A stretch of 64,000 nt of DNA from Parasutterella excrementihominis YIT 11859 (GTDB taxonomy: Bacteria; Pseudomonadota; Gammaproteobacteria; Burkholderiales; Burkholderiaceae_F), in contig NZ_GL883679.1 in the NCBI RefSeq assembly GCF_000205025.1, forward strand, positions 1 to 64,000. Direction: 5' to 3'. Shown one piece after another: positions 8,047-16,462 of this stretch (position 1 is its first letter; each line of letters opens with the position of its first letter). Made by a program: the position numbers and the translations under genes. A model generated the notes under the pieces. That model ran no database searches. It was not told where the DNA came from and saw only the letters and a list, made by a program, of their open reading frames with translations.

Positions 8047-9267
8047 GTGAGTACTAACGTGTCAAACAGCAAAAAACAGAAAGATCACAGCGAACTGGTC
8101 GATGAGAAGGTAGAAGTCAGCACCGTCTCCGAGTCCGACGTAGCCGCCTCAAAAGAAGAGGATCCGTTCCACACCGCAGTGGAATCTATTACCTCCTCTC
8201 CGGTCACTTCTGAAAAGGAAGCCGAAGAGTACGTCTCCAATCAAACTTTCGCCGCTGCCAACGAGCATGAGATGCAGGCTTTGATCTCCATTCTCGAGGG
8301 CGAGGCCCCGGCTGACCGCAAAGCCATCCTGAAGGCTTTGGTGCAGCGTGAAAAATTAAAAGAAGGCGCCAGCAAGAAGACCGAAGTTAATGAAAACGAA
8401 TTAAACGAAGACTGGAAGCACGGCGGTTATCCCTACAAGAACCGCATGAGCCGCAAGATCTACGAAAAAGAAAAATATCTTCTTCAGGTCGAGCTTCTGA
8501 AACTTCAGAACTGGGTCAAGGAGACTGGACAGAAAGTCGTTATTCTGTTCGAAGGCCGCGACGCAGCCGGAAAGGGCGGCACCATCCGTCGCTTCATGGA
8601 GCATCTCAATCCCCGCGGAGCACGCGTCGTTGCTTTGGAAAAACCGACTCAGCGTGAGCTCGGTGAATGGTACTTCCAGCGTTACGTAAAACATCTGCCG
8701 ACTGCCGGTGAAATCGTATTGTTTGACCGCTCCTGGTATAACCGTGCCGGTGTCGAACGCGTCATGGGTTTCTGCACTGATGACCAGTATCTCGAATTCA
8801 TGCGCGAGTGCCCTGAATTCGAGCGCTTTCTGACCCGCAGCAGAATCTACCTGATCAAGTTCTGGTTCTCCGTCAGTCGCAAGGAACAGAGAAGACGCTT
8901 CAAAGAGCGTCAGGTTCATCCGCTCAAGCGCTGGAAACTTTCTCCGATCGATATGGCCTCTCTCGACAAATGGGATGACTACACCAAGGCTAAAGAAGCC
9001 ATGTTCCTTAATACGGATACCGTGGCCGCCCCCTGGACCGTCATTAAGAGCGACGACAAGAAACGCGCCCGCCTGAACGCCATGCGTTATGTTCTTCAGT
9101 CTCTGCCCTACACCGGCAAAGATATGAATGCTATCGGCGCGATTGACCCGCTGATCTTAGGCCGCGCCAACACGATCTATGAAAAGGGCGAACACAGCGA
9201 CATTCTTCTTCAGCTGAGTACTCATCTCGCCGAAAAGAATACTGAAACAAAGAAAAAATCAAAATAA
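8047..9267 (+). CDS. ppk2: Polyphosphate kinase 2 (PPK2) family protein with N-terminal extension
   Basis: A 406-residue PPK2-family kinase that should transfer phosphate between polyphosphate and nucleotides. The Walker A is FEGRDAAGKGG near residue 176. Walker B is LFDRSWYNRAGVERVMGF near 233, and the lid region with RRRFKERQVHPLKRWKLSP lies near 285. The kinase core starts about residue 130. Before it is an acidic, low-complexity segment (VDEKVEVSTVSESD) and a predicted helical stretch, so the protein is longer than usual single-domain PPK2s (about 270-300). The start is GTG at 8047; an in-frame GTG five codons later is possible. A strong terminator follows. The direction of catalysis cannot be read from sequence. 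Confidence 0.9.
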   Translation: MSTNVSNSKKQKDHSELVDEKVEVSTVSESDVAASKEEDPFHTAVESITSSPVTSEKEAEEYVSNQTFAAANEHEMQALISILEGEAPADRKAILKALVQREKLKEGASKKTEVNENELNEDWKHGGYPYKNRMSRKIYEKEKYLLQVELLKLQNWVKETGQKVVILFEGRDAAGKGGTIRRFMEHLNPRGARVVALEKPTQRELGEWYFQRYVKHLPTAGEIVLFDRSWYNRAGVERVMGFCTDDQYLEFMRECPEFERFLTRSRIYLIKFWFSVSRKEQRRRFKERQVHPLKRWKLSPIDMASLDKWDDYTKAKEAMFLNTDTVAAPWTVIKSDDKKRARLNAMRYVLQSLPYTGKDMNAIGAIDPLILGRANTIYEKGEHSDILLQLSTHLAEKNTETKKKSK

Positions 9268-9300
9268 ATCCGGCGCCGCTTAAAGCGGTGTAGAGACACC

Positions 9301-9330
9301 AAAGGCCGCAGTCGCGGCCTTTTGGTTTTT
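9301..9330 (+). terminator. Rho-independent terminator after ppk2
   Basis: A perfect 9-bp stem (AAAGGCCGC and GCGGCCTTT) with the 4-base loop AGTC is followed by TGGTTTTT. It sits between convergent genes; its reverse-strand T run is short, so it probably serves mainly ppk2. Confidence 0.85.
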
Positions 9331-9345
9331 CTGAAGACGGAACGT

Positions 9346-9825
9346 CTAGAACTGAAGTTTGTAGGTTCCCATGGTCTCGGCCATCTGAACGACACGCCCG
9401 TCAATGGCGTTAAACACATCCTTAAGCTCAGGCGGTTCGTTAAAGCTCAGGACCGTATCAACCGCAAACACCTTGAAGAAGTAACGGTGAGTTCCGATCG
9501 GAGGCTTCGGTCCGATGTAGCCCACGGTGCCTCTGCCGTTTACGCCCTCGCAGGAGCCGGGAAAAAGGTTCTCGAGATCAGCGCCTTCCGGAATGGAAAG
9601 ATCCTGAGCCGGGAGGTTATAGGCGACCCAGTGAACAAAGGTCAGCTTAGGAGCCTCAGGATCCGGCGCATCCGGATCAACACACACCAGCACTAGAGAC
9701 TGCGTGCCTTTGGGGATATTGGTGATCTCCAGCGGAGGAGACATGTCGCTCCCCTGCTGAGTATATTCTTTCGGGATCGGTGCCCCCGTCGCAAATGCCG
9801 GAGACTGAATTTCAAGTTTCTCCAT
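9346..9825 (-). CDS. YbhB/YbcL family PEBP (Raf kinase inhibitor-like) protein
   Basis: A 159-residue member of the bacterial phosphatidylethanolamine-binding protein family, full length for the YbhB type and without a signal peptide. Family motifs are LVLVCVDPDAPD near residue 43, VHWVAYNLP near 66, and the GPKPPIGTHRYFFKVFA strand near 104-120. These build the conserved anion-binding pocket. The cellular role of bacterial members is unclear. It lies 14 bases downstream of the CBS-domain gene on the same strand and is probably co-transcribed from the promoter at 10343-10371. Confidence 0.92.
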   Translation of the reverse strand: MEKLEIQSPAFATGAPIPKEYTQQGSDMSPPLEITNIPKGTQSLVLVCVDPDAPDPEAPKLTFVHWVAYNLPAQDLSIPEGADLENLFPGSCEGVNGRGTVGYIGPKPPIGTHRYFFKVFAVDTVLSFNEPPELKDVFNAIDGRVVQMAETMGTYKLQF

Positions 9826-9839
9826 CCCTCAGTTCCTTC

Positions 9840-10295
9840 TTAGGGTCTCACAGACTGTTCACGGGTCTTGGAGGACTTGATGGCGCGAACAATGCTGTCG
9901 AGCTGCTCGGAAATTTCTTCGACAATATTGTTTGCGGTAACAATGCCGCACAGCTTGTCATCTTTGTCGACAACCGGCAGTCTGCGAATGCCCTGCTCGC
10001 GCATTCTTGCTAAAGCATCGACGACGGTTTCGTCGGCGCTTGCGGTGCAAACGGGCGCAGACATGACATCTTCAACTTTTAATCCTTTCGGATCTTTCTC
10101 TAATGCCACGACTTCAATGCAAATATCACGGTCAGTGATCATTCCGACCGGCTGTCTGTCGTCATTGATGACAACCAGACTTCCTACATGAAGAGCTCGC
10201 ATGGCTTTAGAACAATCCAAAACAGAAGTTCCCAGTGGAATTGTGGCAACTGTATGTACTGACAAATCGATAATTTTGATAGAACGAGCTCTCAT
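9840..10295 (-). CDS. Tandem CBS-domain protein
   Basis: A 151-residue cytoplasmic protein made of two CBS motifs, roughly residues 10-65 and 75-130, with the usual signatures VVINDDRQPVGMITDRD and LPVVDKDDKLCGIVTANN. Such stand-alone CBS pairs bind adenosyl ligands and act as sensors or regulators of partner proteins. No catalytic domain is attached, and the partner cannot be named. The Shine-Dalgarno AGAGGT lies 6 bases before the ATG. A good sigma-70 promoter precedes it, and the PEBP gene follows closely. Confidence 0.9.
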   Translation of the reverse strand: MRARSIKIIDLSVHTVATIPLGTSVLDCSKAMRALHVGSLVVINDDRQPVGMITDRDICIEVVALEKDPKGLKVEDVMSAPVCTASADETVVDALARMREQGIRRLPVVDKDDKLCGIVTANNIVEEISEQLDSIVRAIKSSKTREQSVRP

Positions 10296-10342
10296 CTATA
10301 CCTCTTGCTAAAACCTATTGCCCTTACGCTATGTATTTGATC

Positions 10343-10371
10343 TTTATAAGGGTTCGGGCACTCACCCTCAA
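10343..10371 (-). promoter_or_regulatory. Predicted sigma-70 promoter for the CBS-PEBP gene pair
   Basis: On the minus strand TTGAGG (-35, positions 10366-10371) and TATAAA (-10, positions 10343-10348) are separated by exactly 17 bases, pointing at the CBS gene 48 bases downstream. Confidence 0.6.
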
Positions 10372-10440
10372 CACGGTATCATACCAAACCAAAACGGCTC
10401 TAAAGCCATGCGGGACCGCTCGAAAACACGGATCTCCGCG

Positions 10441-11346
10441 CTAAACCTCCTCCGAAGTTTCAGGAGTGATGCGTTCTTTTTCCAGGTCCTTAAAATCAAA
10501 TAATGACTGATCCAGCAGATGCGACGGAGCAACTCGGGTCAAACTGCGGAAAATGTTCTCCACTCGTCCCGGCGTCTCTCGATCCATCCTTTGGATAATT
10601 TCTTTCATTTCACGTCGGCAGACGTCATCGGCTCCGCATAATTTGGGAATGACATCGTAGCCTTTGATGCGGCACCAGCGAGCCAAATCTTTCTCGCGCA
10701 GGTACACGAGCGGACGAATCACAATATGCTCCTTTGCGTCGCTTAACAGCTTGGGAGGCATGGACTTAAGGCGTCCGCCATAAAACATGTTCAGCATCAG
10801 CGTGCTGACAACATCGTCCAAATGGTGTCCCAGCGCAATCTTCGTGCACTTCTGCTCTCTTGCCACACGATAGATAATGCCTCTTCTCAAACGCGAGCAA
10901 AGCGAGCAGAGATTTCGATTATCCGAATACTTCGACTTCACGATGGAAAAAGTGTCCTGATCCTCAATGTGATACGGAACGCCGATCTTCTCCAGGTGCG
11001 CAATAAGTCGGTCCAAAGGAAAGTCGGGAAGATGCTGGTTCAGACAAAATGCCAGCAGCTCGAAGCGGATCGGGGCACGTCCCTGCAGACGCACGAGCGC
11101 ATCAAGCAGTGCATAGCTGTCCTTTCCTCCGGAGACACACACCATCACCTTGTCTCCGTCTTCAATCAGATTGAAATCCGTAATCGCCTGGGCGCAAAGT
11201 CTGACCAAGCGCTTCTCGAGTTTTCTGTTTTCAAACGATAAACGCTCTTTCTTCTCCTCGGAAGGTGCCTCTGAAGCGCTCTCTTCCGCAGTTGAAATGT
11301 TTTGTTCCGTTTGATCTTTAAGCTCTTCGATTTTGACGGGTTCCAT
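10441..11346 (-). CDS. ttcA: tRNA 2-thiocytidine(32) synthetase TtcA
   Basis: A 301-residue PP-loop ATPase that thiolates C32 in certain tRNAs. The PP-loop is VCVSGGKDSYALLD near residue 69. The iron-sulfur-binding CxxC appears as LCSLCSRLRRG near 146, and a further conserved cysteine lies in PKLCGADDVC near 235. The first 35 residues are an acidic extension (EESASEAPSEEKKE). Its ATG overlaps the folB stop by one base (TAATG), so the two are very likely translated from one mRNA. Confidence 0.93.
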   Translation of the reverse strand: MEPVKIEELKDQTEQNISTAEESASEAPSEEKKERLSFENRKLEKRLVRLCAQAITDFNLIEDGDKVMVCVSGGKDSYALLDALVRLQGRAPIRFELLAFCLNQHLPDFPLDRLIAHLEKIGVPYHIEDQDTFSIVKSKYSDNRNLCSLCSRLRRGIIYRVAREQKCTKIALGHHLDDVVSTLMLNMFYGGRLKSMPPKLLSDAKEHIVIRPLVYLREKDLARWCRIKGYDVIPKLCGADDVCRREMKEIIQRMDRETPGRVENIFRSLTRVAPSHLLDQSLFDFKDLEKERITPETSEEV

Positions 11347-11750
11347 TATTCAGTCTTAATCCTTTCCTTGTCTTTACTAAAAAATGCTTCAACGCCGATG
11401 GATTCGGCTTTTGAATATGCATCGGGTTTCTCACTGCCGATCTGAACTGCGGCCACTTCCGGATATTTCAGCAGCCGCTCGGCCGTTCTCTCAAGCAGGG
11501 TTTCCTGCAGATCAATGTGGCCTTCCTGAACAACCGCTTCGATAGCTTCAATGACTCTGTCGTAGTTAAACACTTCCGAGAGTTCACTAACCGGCGCCGC
11601 CCCTTTCTCTACATATACGGAGACGTTCAATCTTAACCTTTGAGGCAGAAGCCTCTCGTGCTGATACGCACCGATACGAGCCTTCGTTTCATAGCGATTC
11701 AGGCTGATCTTCCAATATTTCCCTGAAATAAGCAACGGATCCGAATTCAC
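11346..11750 (-). CDS. folB: Dihydroneopterin aldolase FolB
   Basis: A 134-residue FolB-family enzyme, which converts dihydroneopterin to 6-hydroxymethyl-dihydropterin and glycolaldehyde in folate synthesis. Features are the N-terminal ARIGAYQHERL segment, the FNYDRVIEAIEAVV region near residue 60, and LLERTAERLLKYPEVAAVQIGSEKP near 85-108. The start is GTG at 11750, supported by AGGGAG 7 bases upstream. It is the first gene of a folB-ttcA pair and is divergent from the DUF2905 gene across only 43 bases, which must hold both promoters. Confidence 0.88.
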   Translation of the reverse strand: MNSDPLLISGKYWKISLNRYETKARIGAYQHERLLPQRLRLNVSVYVEKGAAPVSELSEVFNYDRVIEAIEAVVQEGHIDLQETLLERTAERLLKYPEVAAVQIGSEKPDAYSKAESIGVEAFFSKDKERIKTE

Positions 11751-11793
11751 TCTGAACTCCCTTTATTTCCTATTTCTGTGTCAAAATCTTTCC

Positions 11794-11985
11794 ATGCGTT
11801 GGATATTGACTATTTTCATCGGACTCTGCGTCCTCACCTCTGCGATTCCATGGCTCCAAAAGCTTGGAATCGGGCGGCTGCCCGGCGATCTTAACTTCAA
11901 GGTCTTCGGCCATCCGATTCAAATTCCGTTAGCCAGTACCATTCTCATTGCCGTCGTGTTAATGCTGATCGGCAAATTTATCTAA
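11794..11985 (+). CDS. DUF2905 small membrane protein
   Basis: A 63-residue protein with two predicted membrane helices, about residues 4-20 and 44-62. Between them is the family hallmark [10 protein letters not shown] near residue 27. DUF2905 proteins are widespread and uncharacterised. No clear Shine-Dalgarno precedes the ATG. The 3' end overlaps the convergent cca gene by 27 bases, so each gene's coding end is antisense to the other. Confidence 0.85.
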   Translation: MRWILTIFIGLCVLTSAIPWLQKLGIGRLPGDLNFKVFGHPIQIPLASTILIAVVLMLIGKFI

Positions 11986-13071
11986 TGCCTTATCAATCGC
12001 TCGGACGGATGCTTCTTCTATCAGCTCCGGTACTCGAGATTTATCCGGCGCTGCTGCAGAAATCGATCTAAAGTCCAAAGATCGGACCGCCTCGGCTGAT
12101 ATCAGCCATTTTTTCTCAGAATCAATATGATGCGCTTCCTTCAACAGGCGCAAAAGCTGAGCAAACCGCTCCGGGCGCCGCAGCGCATCCTTACGACGAA
12201 GAACGGAAAGCACTCCTTTCCCGTCAGAGGCGCACTCAAAACCGTCTCGCAGACTTTCCGAAAAAAGTAATGCAAACTCCGTCAGCTTCTTAGGCATTCG
12301 GAGTGCCTCCAATAGGGCCGGAAGTTTATTTGGATCGACGGAAGCGACAGATGCCGCAAATTTTTCTTCTTCCGTAAAGCCGGATGAAAGGCCGTCAAGC
12401 AGGCTGCGGGAAAGCTCCGTTTGCTTCCATTCGGGATAGACGCGGCCCATAAAACCGTTCGTCTCGAGTTCGTCAAAGAAAATCGAGGGCTTCGCTTCCT
12501 TTAACGCCTTACGAATCTCAGCAGTGACGCGCTCGGGGACTAAAGCATCCACCTCGCCGCTTTCTACCATGCGCTTCAGCATCGCCTTGGTTTCTTCTGC
12601 AATACGGAACCATGGCAGCTTCGCACGGAAGCGGCTCACCCTCAAAACCCGCAAAGGATCCTCTTCAAAGGCAGCGCTCACATGCCGCAGGACTCCTTTT
12701 TTCAAGTCTTCGAAACCGCCGTAGGGATCAATAAGGTGTCCCTCTTCATCCATCGCCATTGCGTTGACGGTAAGGTCGCGCCGCAAGAGATCCTGCTCCA
12801 GCGTAACGGAAGGATCGGCAAAAAAAGTAAAGCCTTTATACCCGTGCCCGCTTTTTCGTTCGGTCCTCGCAAGAGCGTATTCTTCGTGTGTCTTCGGATG
12901 CAGAAACACCGGAAAATCATTACCGACGGGAACAAAATTTAATCGAAGCATCTCTTCCGGCGTTGCCCCTGTGACAACCCAGTCTTTGTCGTTGCTCTGT
13001 ATGGGGTGTCCAAGCTCGGTGAGCAGCTTGTCTCTGACCCAACCGCCTACAATGTATTTCTTGAGAGACAT
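11959..13071 (-). CDS. cca: CCA tRNA nucleotidyltransferase
   Basis: A 370-residue class II nucleotidyltransferase that adds or repairs the 3' CCA of tRNAs. The N-terminus shows [11 protein letters not shown] near residue 7 and NDKDWVVTG, the metal-binding D-x-D motif. Then come [18 protein letters not shown] near 100, and [15 protein letters not shown] near 138. The C-terminal HD phosphohydrolase domain of enterobacterial Cca is missing, in line with the short length. The ATG at 13071 faces the start of the cyclo-ligase gene 36 bases away. Confidence 0.92.
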   Translation of the reverse strand: MSLKKYIVGGWVRDKLLTELGHPIQSNDKDWVVTGATPEEMLRLNFVPVGNDFPVFLHPKTHEEYALARTERKSGHGYKGFTFFADPSVTLEQDLLRRDLTVNAMAMDEEGHLIDPYGGFEDLKKGVLRHVSAAFEEDPLRVLRVSRFRAKLPWFRIAEETKAMLKRMVESGEVDALVPERVTAEIRKALKEAKPSIFFDELETNGFMGRVYPEWKQTELSRSLLDGLSSGFTEEEKFAASVASVDPNKLPALLEALRMPKKLTEFALLFSESLRDGFECASDGKGVLSVLRRKDALRRPERFAQLLRLLKEAHHIDSEKKWLISAEAVRSLDFRSISAAAPDKSRVPELIEEASVRAIDKALDKFADQH

Positions 13072-13107
13072 AACTTAGTTCCTAGATACCGCAGGATCGA
13101 TCATAGT

Positions 13108-13659
13108 ATGGACAAAAAAAGTGAACGTGCCCGAGTATTAAAAGAGAGAAATGCCTTAAGTACGGCAAAACGCGGGGAACTCAATCACGCTTTGTGCAGC
13201 TTCCTCAGTGATTTCTTAGATTCTGTGAAAGTTCAGACAATCGGCGCCTTTCTCCCTATCGGCTCCGAACCGGACATCTCTGAGGTATTAAAAAATTGGC
13301 TTCGCGCCGGCGCGGCTCGTCAGGTATTCCTCCCTGTGACAGAGGGCAAAACGATGCGCTTTGCATTTTGGGATCCTGCGAAGCCTCTGAAGATCGGCCG
13401 CTTCAGCGTGCCGGAACCCACATCGGATCTTTTTTCCGAACCTCCGCTCCTCCTCGTCCCTTGCGTAGCCCTAAATAAACAAGGTTACCGGCTCGGTTAC
13501 GGAGCCGGCTACTATGACCGCTATCTGGCTGCCTGCGCGGAGAAACCGTTTACCGTAGGTATCTGTTTCTCCGAATTTTGCGGTTTAGATTTTGAAGCCC
13601 AGACCTTTGACGCCAAACTCAATGCTGTCATCTCTGATTCGGGCTTCAGCCGCTTCTAA
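13108..13659 (+). CDS. 5-formyltetrahydrofolate cyclo-ligase
   Basis: A 183-residue MTHFS/YgfA-family enzyme that converts 5-formyl-THF to 5,10-methenyl-THF with ATP. Motifs are IGAFLPIGSEPDI near residue 47, LLVPCVALNKQGYRLGYGAGYYDRYL near 114-139 (the glycine-rich ATP-binding loop), and a C-terminal segment with AVISD. The ATG at 13108 was chosen because an upstream TTG start would overlap cca; AGGA lies 11 bases before the ATG. It ends 3 bases from the convergent trpS stop with no terminator between. No 6S RNA, which neighbours this gene in enterobacteria, fits in the short upstream gap. Confidence 0.9.
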   Translation: MDKKSERARVLKERNALSTAKRGELNHALCSFLSDFLDSVKVQTIGAFLPIGSEPDISEVLKNWLRAGAARQVFLPVTEGKTMRFAFWDPAKPLKIGRFSVPEPTSDLFSEPPLLLVPCVALNKQGYRLGYGAGYYDRYLAACAEKPFTVGICFSEFCGLDFEAQTFDAKLNAVISDSGFSRF

Positions 13660-13662
13660 CGG

Positions 13663-14958
13663 TTATTCCTGGGTCAGTTCGTCAAGGGCTGACTGAACCT
13701 CAGCCTCGGTAGCCTCTGCGTCAAGCTGACAGAAAATGCCCTTCAGTGCTCCGAGGCCGGAAGCCTTAAAGCTCTGGAGATGGGCGCCGACCTCTTTACC
13801 GGATGGAAGACCGCCGGCGGTCAGCAGAGTCTTTCCCTGACCATTGACGAGCTTGAAGTAAAAGAGTCCGTCCTTTTCTCTGTACTGTTTCAGAGAGGCT
13901 TTGCTCTTCTTAGCCTTTACAGCAGCCTTCTTCGCCTGCAGCGGTTTAAAGGCCCTTAAGCCCACAGCATTGCGGCACCGGTCCACAAGCGCACGAGCCA
14001 TCGGACGAATTCTTTCAACGCCTTCGCGAAGGATCGCCTCTACTTTTTCCGGCTCCTGCATGTAGGCTTCATAGCGCTCACGCATCGGACCGATTTCGGA
14101 ATTAATTTTTTCGAAAACGATCACTTTGGCTTCGCCCCAGCCGAGACCTTCCTGCAGCTTCCTGCGGAATTCGTTTCGCTCTTCATGTGTTGCAAACGCA
14201 TCGTAAAGAGCAGTAAGAGACGTCGAATCCGGATCTTTAGGCTCTCCCGGAAGCTTCGAGTCCGTCACGATCTTCATAATTGCTTCACGCAGGGCTTTTT
14301 CTCCGCCTTCAAAGAGAGGAATTACGTTGTCATAGCTCTTACTCATCTTGCGGCCGTCTAAGCCCGGAAGGATGGCGGTGTCTTCGTCAATCAGCGCTTC
14401 GGGCAGCGGGAAAATCTCCTCTCCGTTTCCGTACATCTGATTGAATCGTGTCGCGATGTCTCGGCACATTTCAATGTGCTGGATCTGATCACGGCCGACC
14501 GGAATAAAATTGGCCTTGAATATCAAGATATCCGCAGCCATCAGGATCGGATAGCAAAACAGACCCATGGTCACGTTGTTGTCCGGATCTTCGCCTGCGG
14601 CTTCGTTGGCTTCGACCTTAGCTTTATAAGCATGAGCTCGGTTCATCAGCCCCTTGGACGTCACACAATTCAAAATCCAATTGAGCTCCAGCGTCTCAGG
14701 AAGATCACTCTGACGATAAAAGTGCACGCGTTTCGGATCCAATCCGCAGGCCAGCCAAGTCGCAGCAATCTGGATACGGCTTTTTTCAACGCGATCCGGA
14801 TCACTTGTCTTAATCAAAGCATGATAGTCAGACAAGAAGTAAAAACTTTCCGTACCTTCAGCCCGGCTTTTCTGGATCGCCGGACGAATAGCGCCGACAT
14901 AATTTCCCAGATGAAGTGTGCCGCTGGGCGTCACACCGGTTAAAACACGTACTGTCAT
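13663..14958 (-). CDS. trpS: Tryptophanyl-tRNA synthetase with C-terminal YegP-like extension
   Basis: A 431-residue class I synthetase charging tRNA-Trp. The HIGH-type motif is PSGTLHLGNYVG near residue 11 and the KMSKS loop is GRKMSKSYDN near 190. Typical TrpS proteins have about 330-350 residues. Here a Lys/Ala-rich linker (QAKKAAVKAKKSKAS) leads into an extra 80-residue domain with DGLFYFKLVNGQGKTLLTAG, resembling the YegP/DUF1508 fold seen at the end of betaproteobacterial TrpS. The ATG at 14958 has AAGGA 7 bases upstream and is preferred over a TTG nine codons earlier. Confidence 0.93.
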   Translation of the reverse strand: MTVRVLTGVTPSGTLHLGNYVGAIRPAIQKSRAEGTESFYFLSDYHALIKTSDPDRVEKSRIQIAATWLACGLDPKRVHFYRQSDLPETLELNWILNCVTSKGLMNRAHAYKAKVEANEAAGEDPDNNVTMGLFCYPILMAADILIFKANFIPVGRDQIQHIEMCRDIATRFNQMYGNGEEIFPLPEALIDEDTAILPGLDGRKMSKSYDNVIPLFEGGEKALREAIMKIVTDSKLPGEPKDPDSTSLTALYDAFATHEERNEFRRKLQEGLGWGEAKVIVFEKINSEIGPMRERYEAYMQEPEKVEAILREGVERIRPMARALVDRCRNAVGLRAFKPLQAKKAAVKAKKSKASLKQYREKDGLFYFKLVNGQGKTLLTAGGLPSGKEVGAHLQSFKASGLGALKGIFCQLDAEATEAEVQSALDELTQE

Positions 14959-14998
14959 CTTGATTCCTTTTCTGCTAGAGGTCAAACAATTTATCTTA

Positions 14999-15033
14999 TA
15001 AAAAAATGTCCCCGCGAGCGTAACTCCGGGGAC
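14999..15033 (-). terminator. Rho-independent terminator after metK
   Basis: On the minus strand GTCCCCG and CGGGGAC form a 7-bp GC-rich stem around a 12-base loop, followed by ATTTTTTT. It lies 17 bases past the metK stop. Confidence 0.88.
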
Positions 15034-15049
15034 TGATTTGAGGGAGAAA

Positions 15050-16240
15050 TTAGGCTAAACCGGCCGCTTTCCGAAGCGCTTGGGCTTTATCCGTACGCTC
15101 CCAGGTGAACTCCGGTTCCTCTCTTCCGAAGTGACCGTAAGCGGCGGTCTTAGAGTAGATCGGACGCTGCAGATCAAGCATCTTGATAATGCCGGCAGGT
15201 CTCAGATCAAAATGTTCTCTAACCAGTTCGGCGATCTTTTCATCCGGAATGACGCCGGTGCCCTCGGTGTAAACCGTGATGTTCACAGGGTTGGCAACAC
15301 CGATGGCGTATGCAACCTGGATCTGGCACTGTCTTGCCAGACCGGCGGCAACGATGTTCTTAGCCACATAGCGGCAGGCATAAGCCGCAGAGCGGTCCAC
15401 CTTTGTAGGATCCTTACCGGAGAAGGCACCGCCGCCGTGAGGGCAGGCTCCGCCGTAGGTGTCCACAATGATCTTACGGCCGGTCAGACCGCAGTCACCC
15501 TGAGGTCCGCCGACAACAAAGCGTCCGGTCGGGTTAATCAAGAACTTCGTGTCCTTCAGCATTTCGGGCGGGAACACGGGGCGAACGATCTTATCGATCA
15601 CAGCCTGAACGAATTCAGGCTTCATCTTGTCGCCTTCACTCATTTCAGGAGCGTGCTGAGTAGAAAGAACGACTGTCTCGACTGAAACAGGGCGGCCGTC
15701 CACGTAACGCATCGTCACCTGGCTCTTGGCGTCCGGGCGAAGGTAAGGCATCTCGCCGGTTCTTCTCATCAAAGACTGCTGTTCAACCAGACGGTGAGCG
15801 TAATAGATAGGAGCAGGCATCAGCGCGTCCGTTTCGTCACAGGCGTAGCCGAACATCAGACCCTGGTCACCGGCGCCTTTTTCAAGCGGATCGTCCTGAG
15901 CTTTATCGACGCCCTGAGCGATGTCGGGGGACTGTTTATCATAAGCAACCAAGACTGCACAGCCTTTATGGTCAATACCGTAGCTGCTGTCGTCGTAACC
16001 GATGCGCTTCAATGTGTCGCGAACGATCTTGGTGTAATCCACATTGGCTGTGGTCGAAATTTCGCCGGCGAGCATGACGGTGCCGGTTGTGCACAGAGTC
16101 TCAGCGGCAACTCGAGCTGTCGGATCCTGTTCCAGGATAGCGTCGAGAATGGCGTCCGAAATTTGGTCGGCGACTTTATCGGGATGGCCTTCGGATACGG
16201 ACTCCGAAGTAAAAAGGTATTCTTTTGCAGACTTGTTCAT
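15050..16240 (-). CDS. metK: S-adenosylmethionine synthetase
   Basis: A 396-residue methionine adenosyltransferase making SAM from methionine and ATP. Full length with all landmarks: [20 protein letters not shown] at the start, [16 protein letters not shown] near residue 119, [20 protein letters not shown] near 249, and the P-loop-like [16 protein letters not shown] near 269. GGAG lies 9 bases before the ATG. It is a single-gene transcript: a strong promoter at 16370-16398, a SAM-II-like aptamer at 16308-16363 in the leader, and a terminator directly after. The layout indicates feedback control by its own product. Confidence 0.97.
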   Translation of the reverse strand: MNKSAKEYLFTSESVSEGHPDKVADQISDAILDAILEQDPTARVAAETLCTTGTVMLAGEISTTANVDYTKIVRDTLKRIGYDDSSYGIDHKGCAVLVAYDKQSPDIAQGVDKAQDDPLEKGAGDQGLMFGYACDETDALMPAPIYYAHRLVEQQSLMRRTGEMPYLRPDAKSQVTMRYVDGRPVSVETVVLSTQHAPEMSEGDKMKPEFVQAVIDKIVRPVFPPEMLKDTKFLINPTGRFVVGGPQGDCGLTGRKIIVDTYGGACPHGGGAFSGKDPTKVDRSAAYACRYVAKNIVAAGLARQCQIQVAYAIGVANPVNITVYTEGTGVIPDEKIAELVREHFDLRPAGIIKMLDLQRPIYSKTAAYGHFGREEPEFTWERTDKAQALRKAAGLA

Positions 16241-16286
16241 AAGAGCTGACTCCGAAAATTTTTCTAAAAATCATCAATAGGAGGCA

Positions 16287-16313
16287 GCGTCGCGGAAGCT
16301 ATCTTCCGGACGC
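16287..16313 (-). promoter_or_regulatory. Leader hairpin overlapping the 3' strand of the metK aptamer
   Basis: On the minus strand GCGTC-CGGAAG and CTTCCG-(C)-GACGC form an 11-bp stem with loop ATAG and one bulged base. Its 5' arm shares positions 16308-16313 with the 3' strand of the predicted aptamer pseudoknot, so the two structures should exclude each other. No T run follows, so it is not a standard terminator; control at translation is more likely. Confidence 0.55.
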
Positions 16314-16363
16314 TTTAGCGGAATTTGTTAATCGCCCCGCAAGTTGTCCTTTAACTCGGCGAA
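16308..16363 (-). ncRNA. SAM-II-like riboswitch aptamer in the metK leader
   Basis: Read on the minus strand, the 5-bp P1 stem (TCGCC at 16358-16362 with GGCGA at 16332-16336) encloses a loop starting GAGTTAAAGGAC and ending in the conserved CTTGC (16339-16343). It is followed by an A/U-rich linker TTAACAAATTCC and the conserved GCTAAA (16314-16319). Loop bases GGAC (16346-16349) can pair with GTCC (16308-16311) to close the pseudoknot. This order matches the SAM-II (SAM_alpha) class known mostly from alphaproteobacteria. It sits at the very 5' end of the predicted metK transcript, which fits its ligand. Assigned by eye from recalled consensus features, not by covariance search. Confidence 0.78.
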
Positions 16364-16369
16364 CGTAGA

Positions 16370-16398
16370 ACTATAATCCTCTGACCTGCGATTATCAA
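16370..16398 (-). promoter_or_regulatory. metK: Strong sigma-70 promoter of metK
   Basis: On the minus strand TTGATA (16393-16398) and TATAGT (16370-16375) are separated by exactly 17 bases; each differs from consensus at one position. Transcription would start near 16364-16366, just before the first stem of the SAM-II-like aptamer. Confidence 0.8.
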
Positions 16399-16462
16399 GC
16401 AGAAGAAGTCCGTTGCTTAATAATTTAGCAACCTTTTGTTTACAGAAGCTTAATTTTGATCC

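Noticed and set aside
10395-10410. Short GGCT-TTAG-AGCC hairpin followed by GTTTT downstream of ttcA
   Set aside because: Only a 4-bp stem; not convincing as a terminator.
13072-13107. Possible 6S RNA upstream of the 5-formyl-THF cyclo-ligase, as in enterobacteria
   Set aside because: The gap is only 36 bases.
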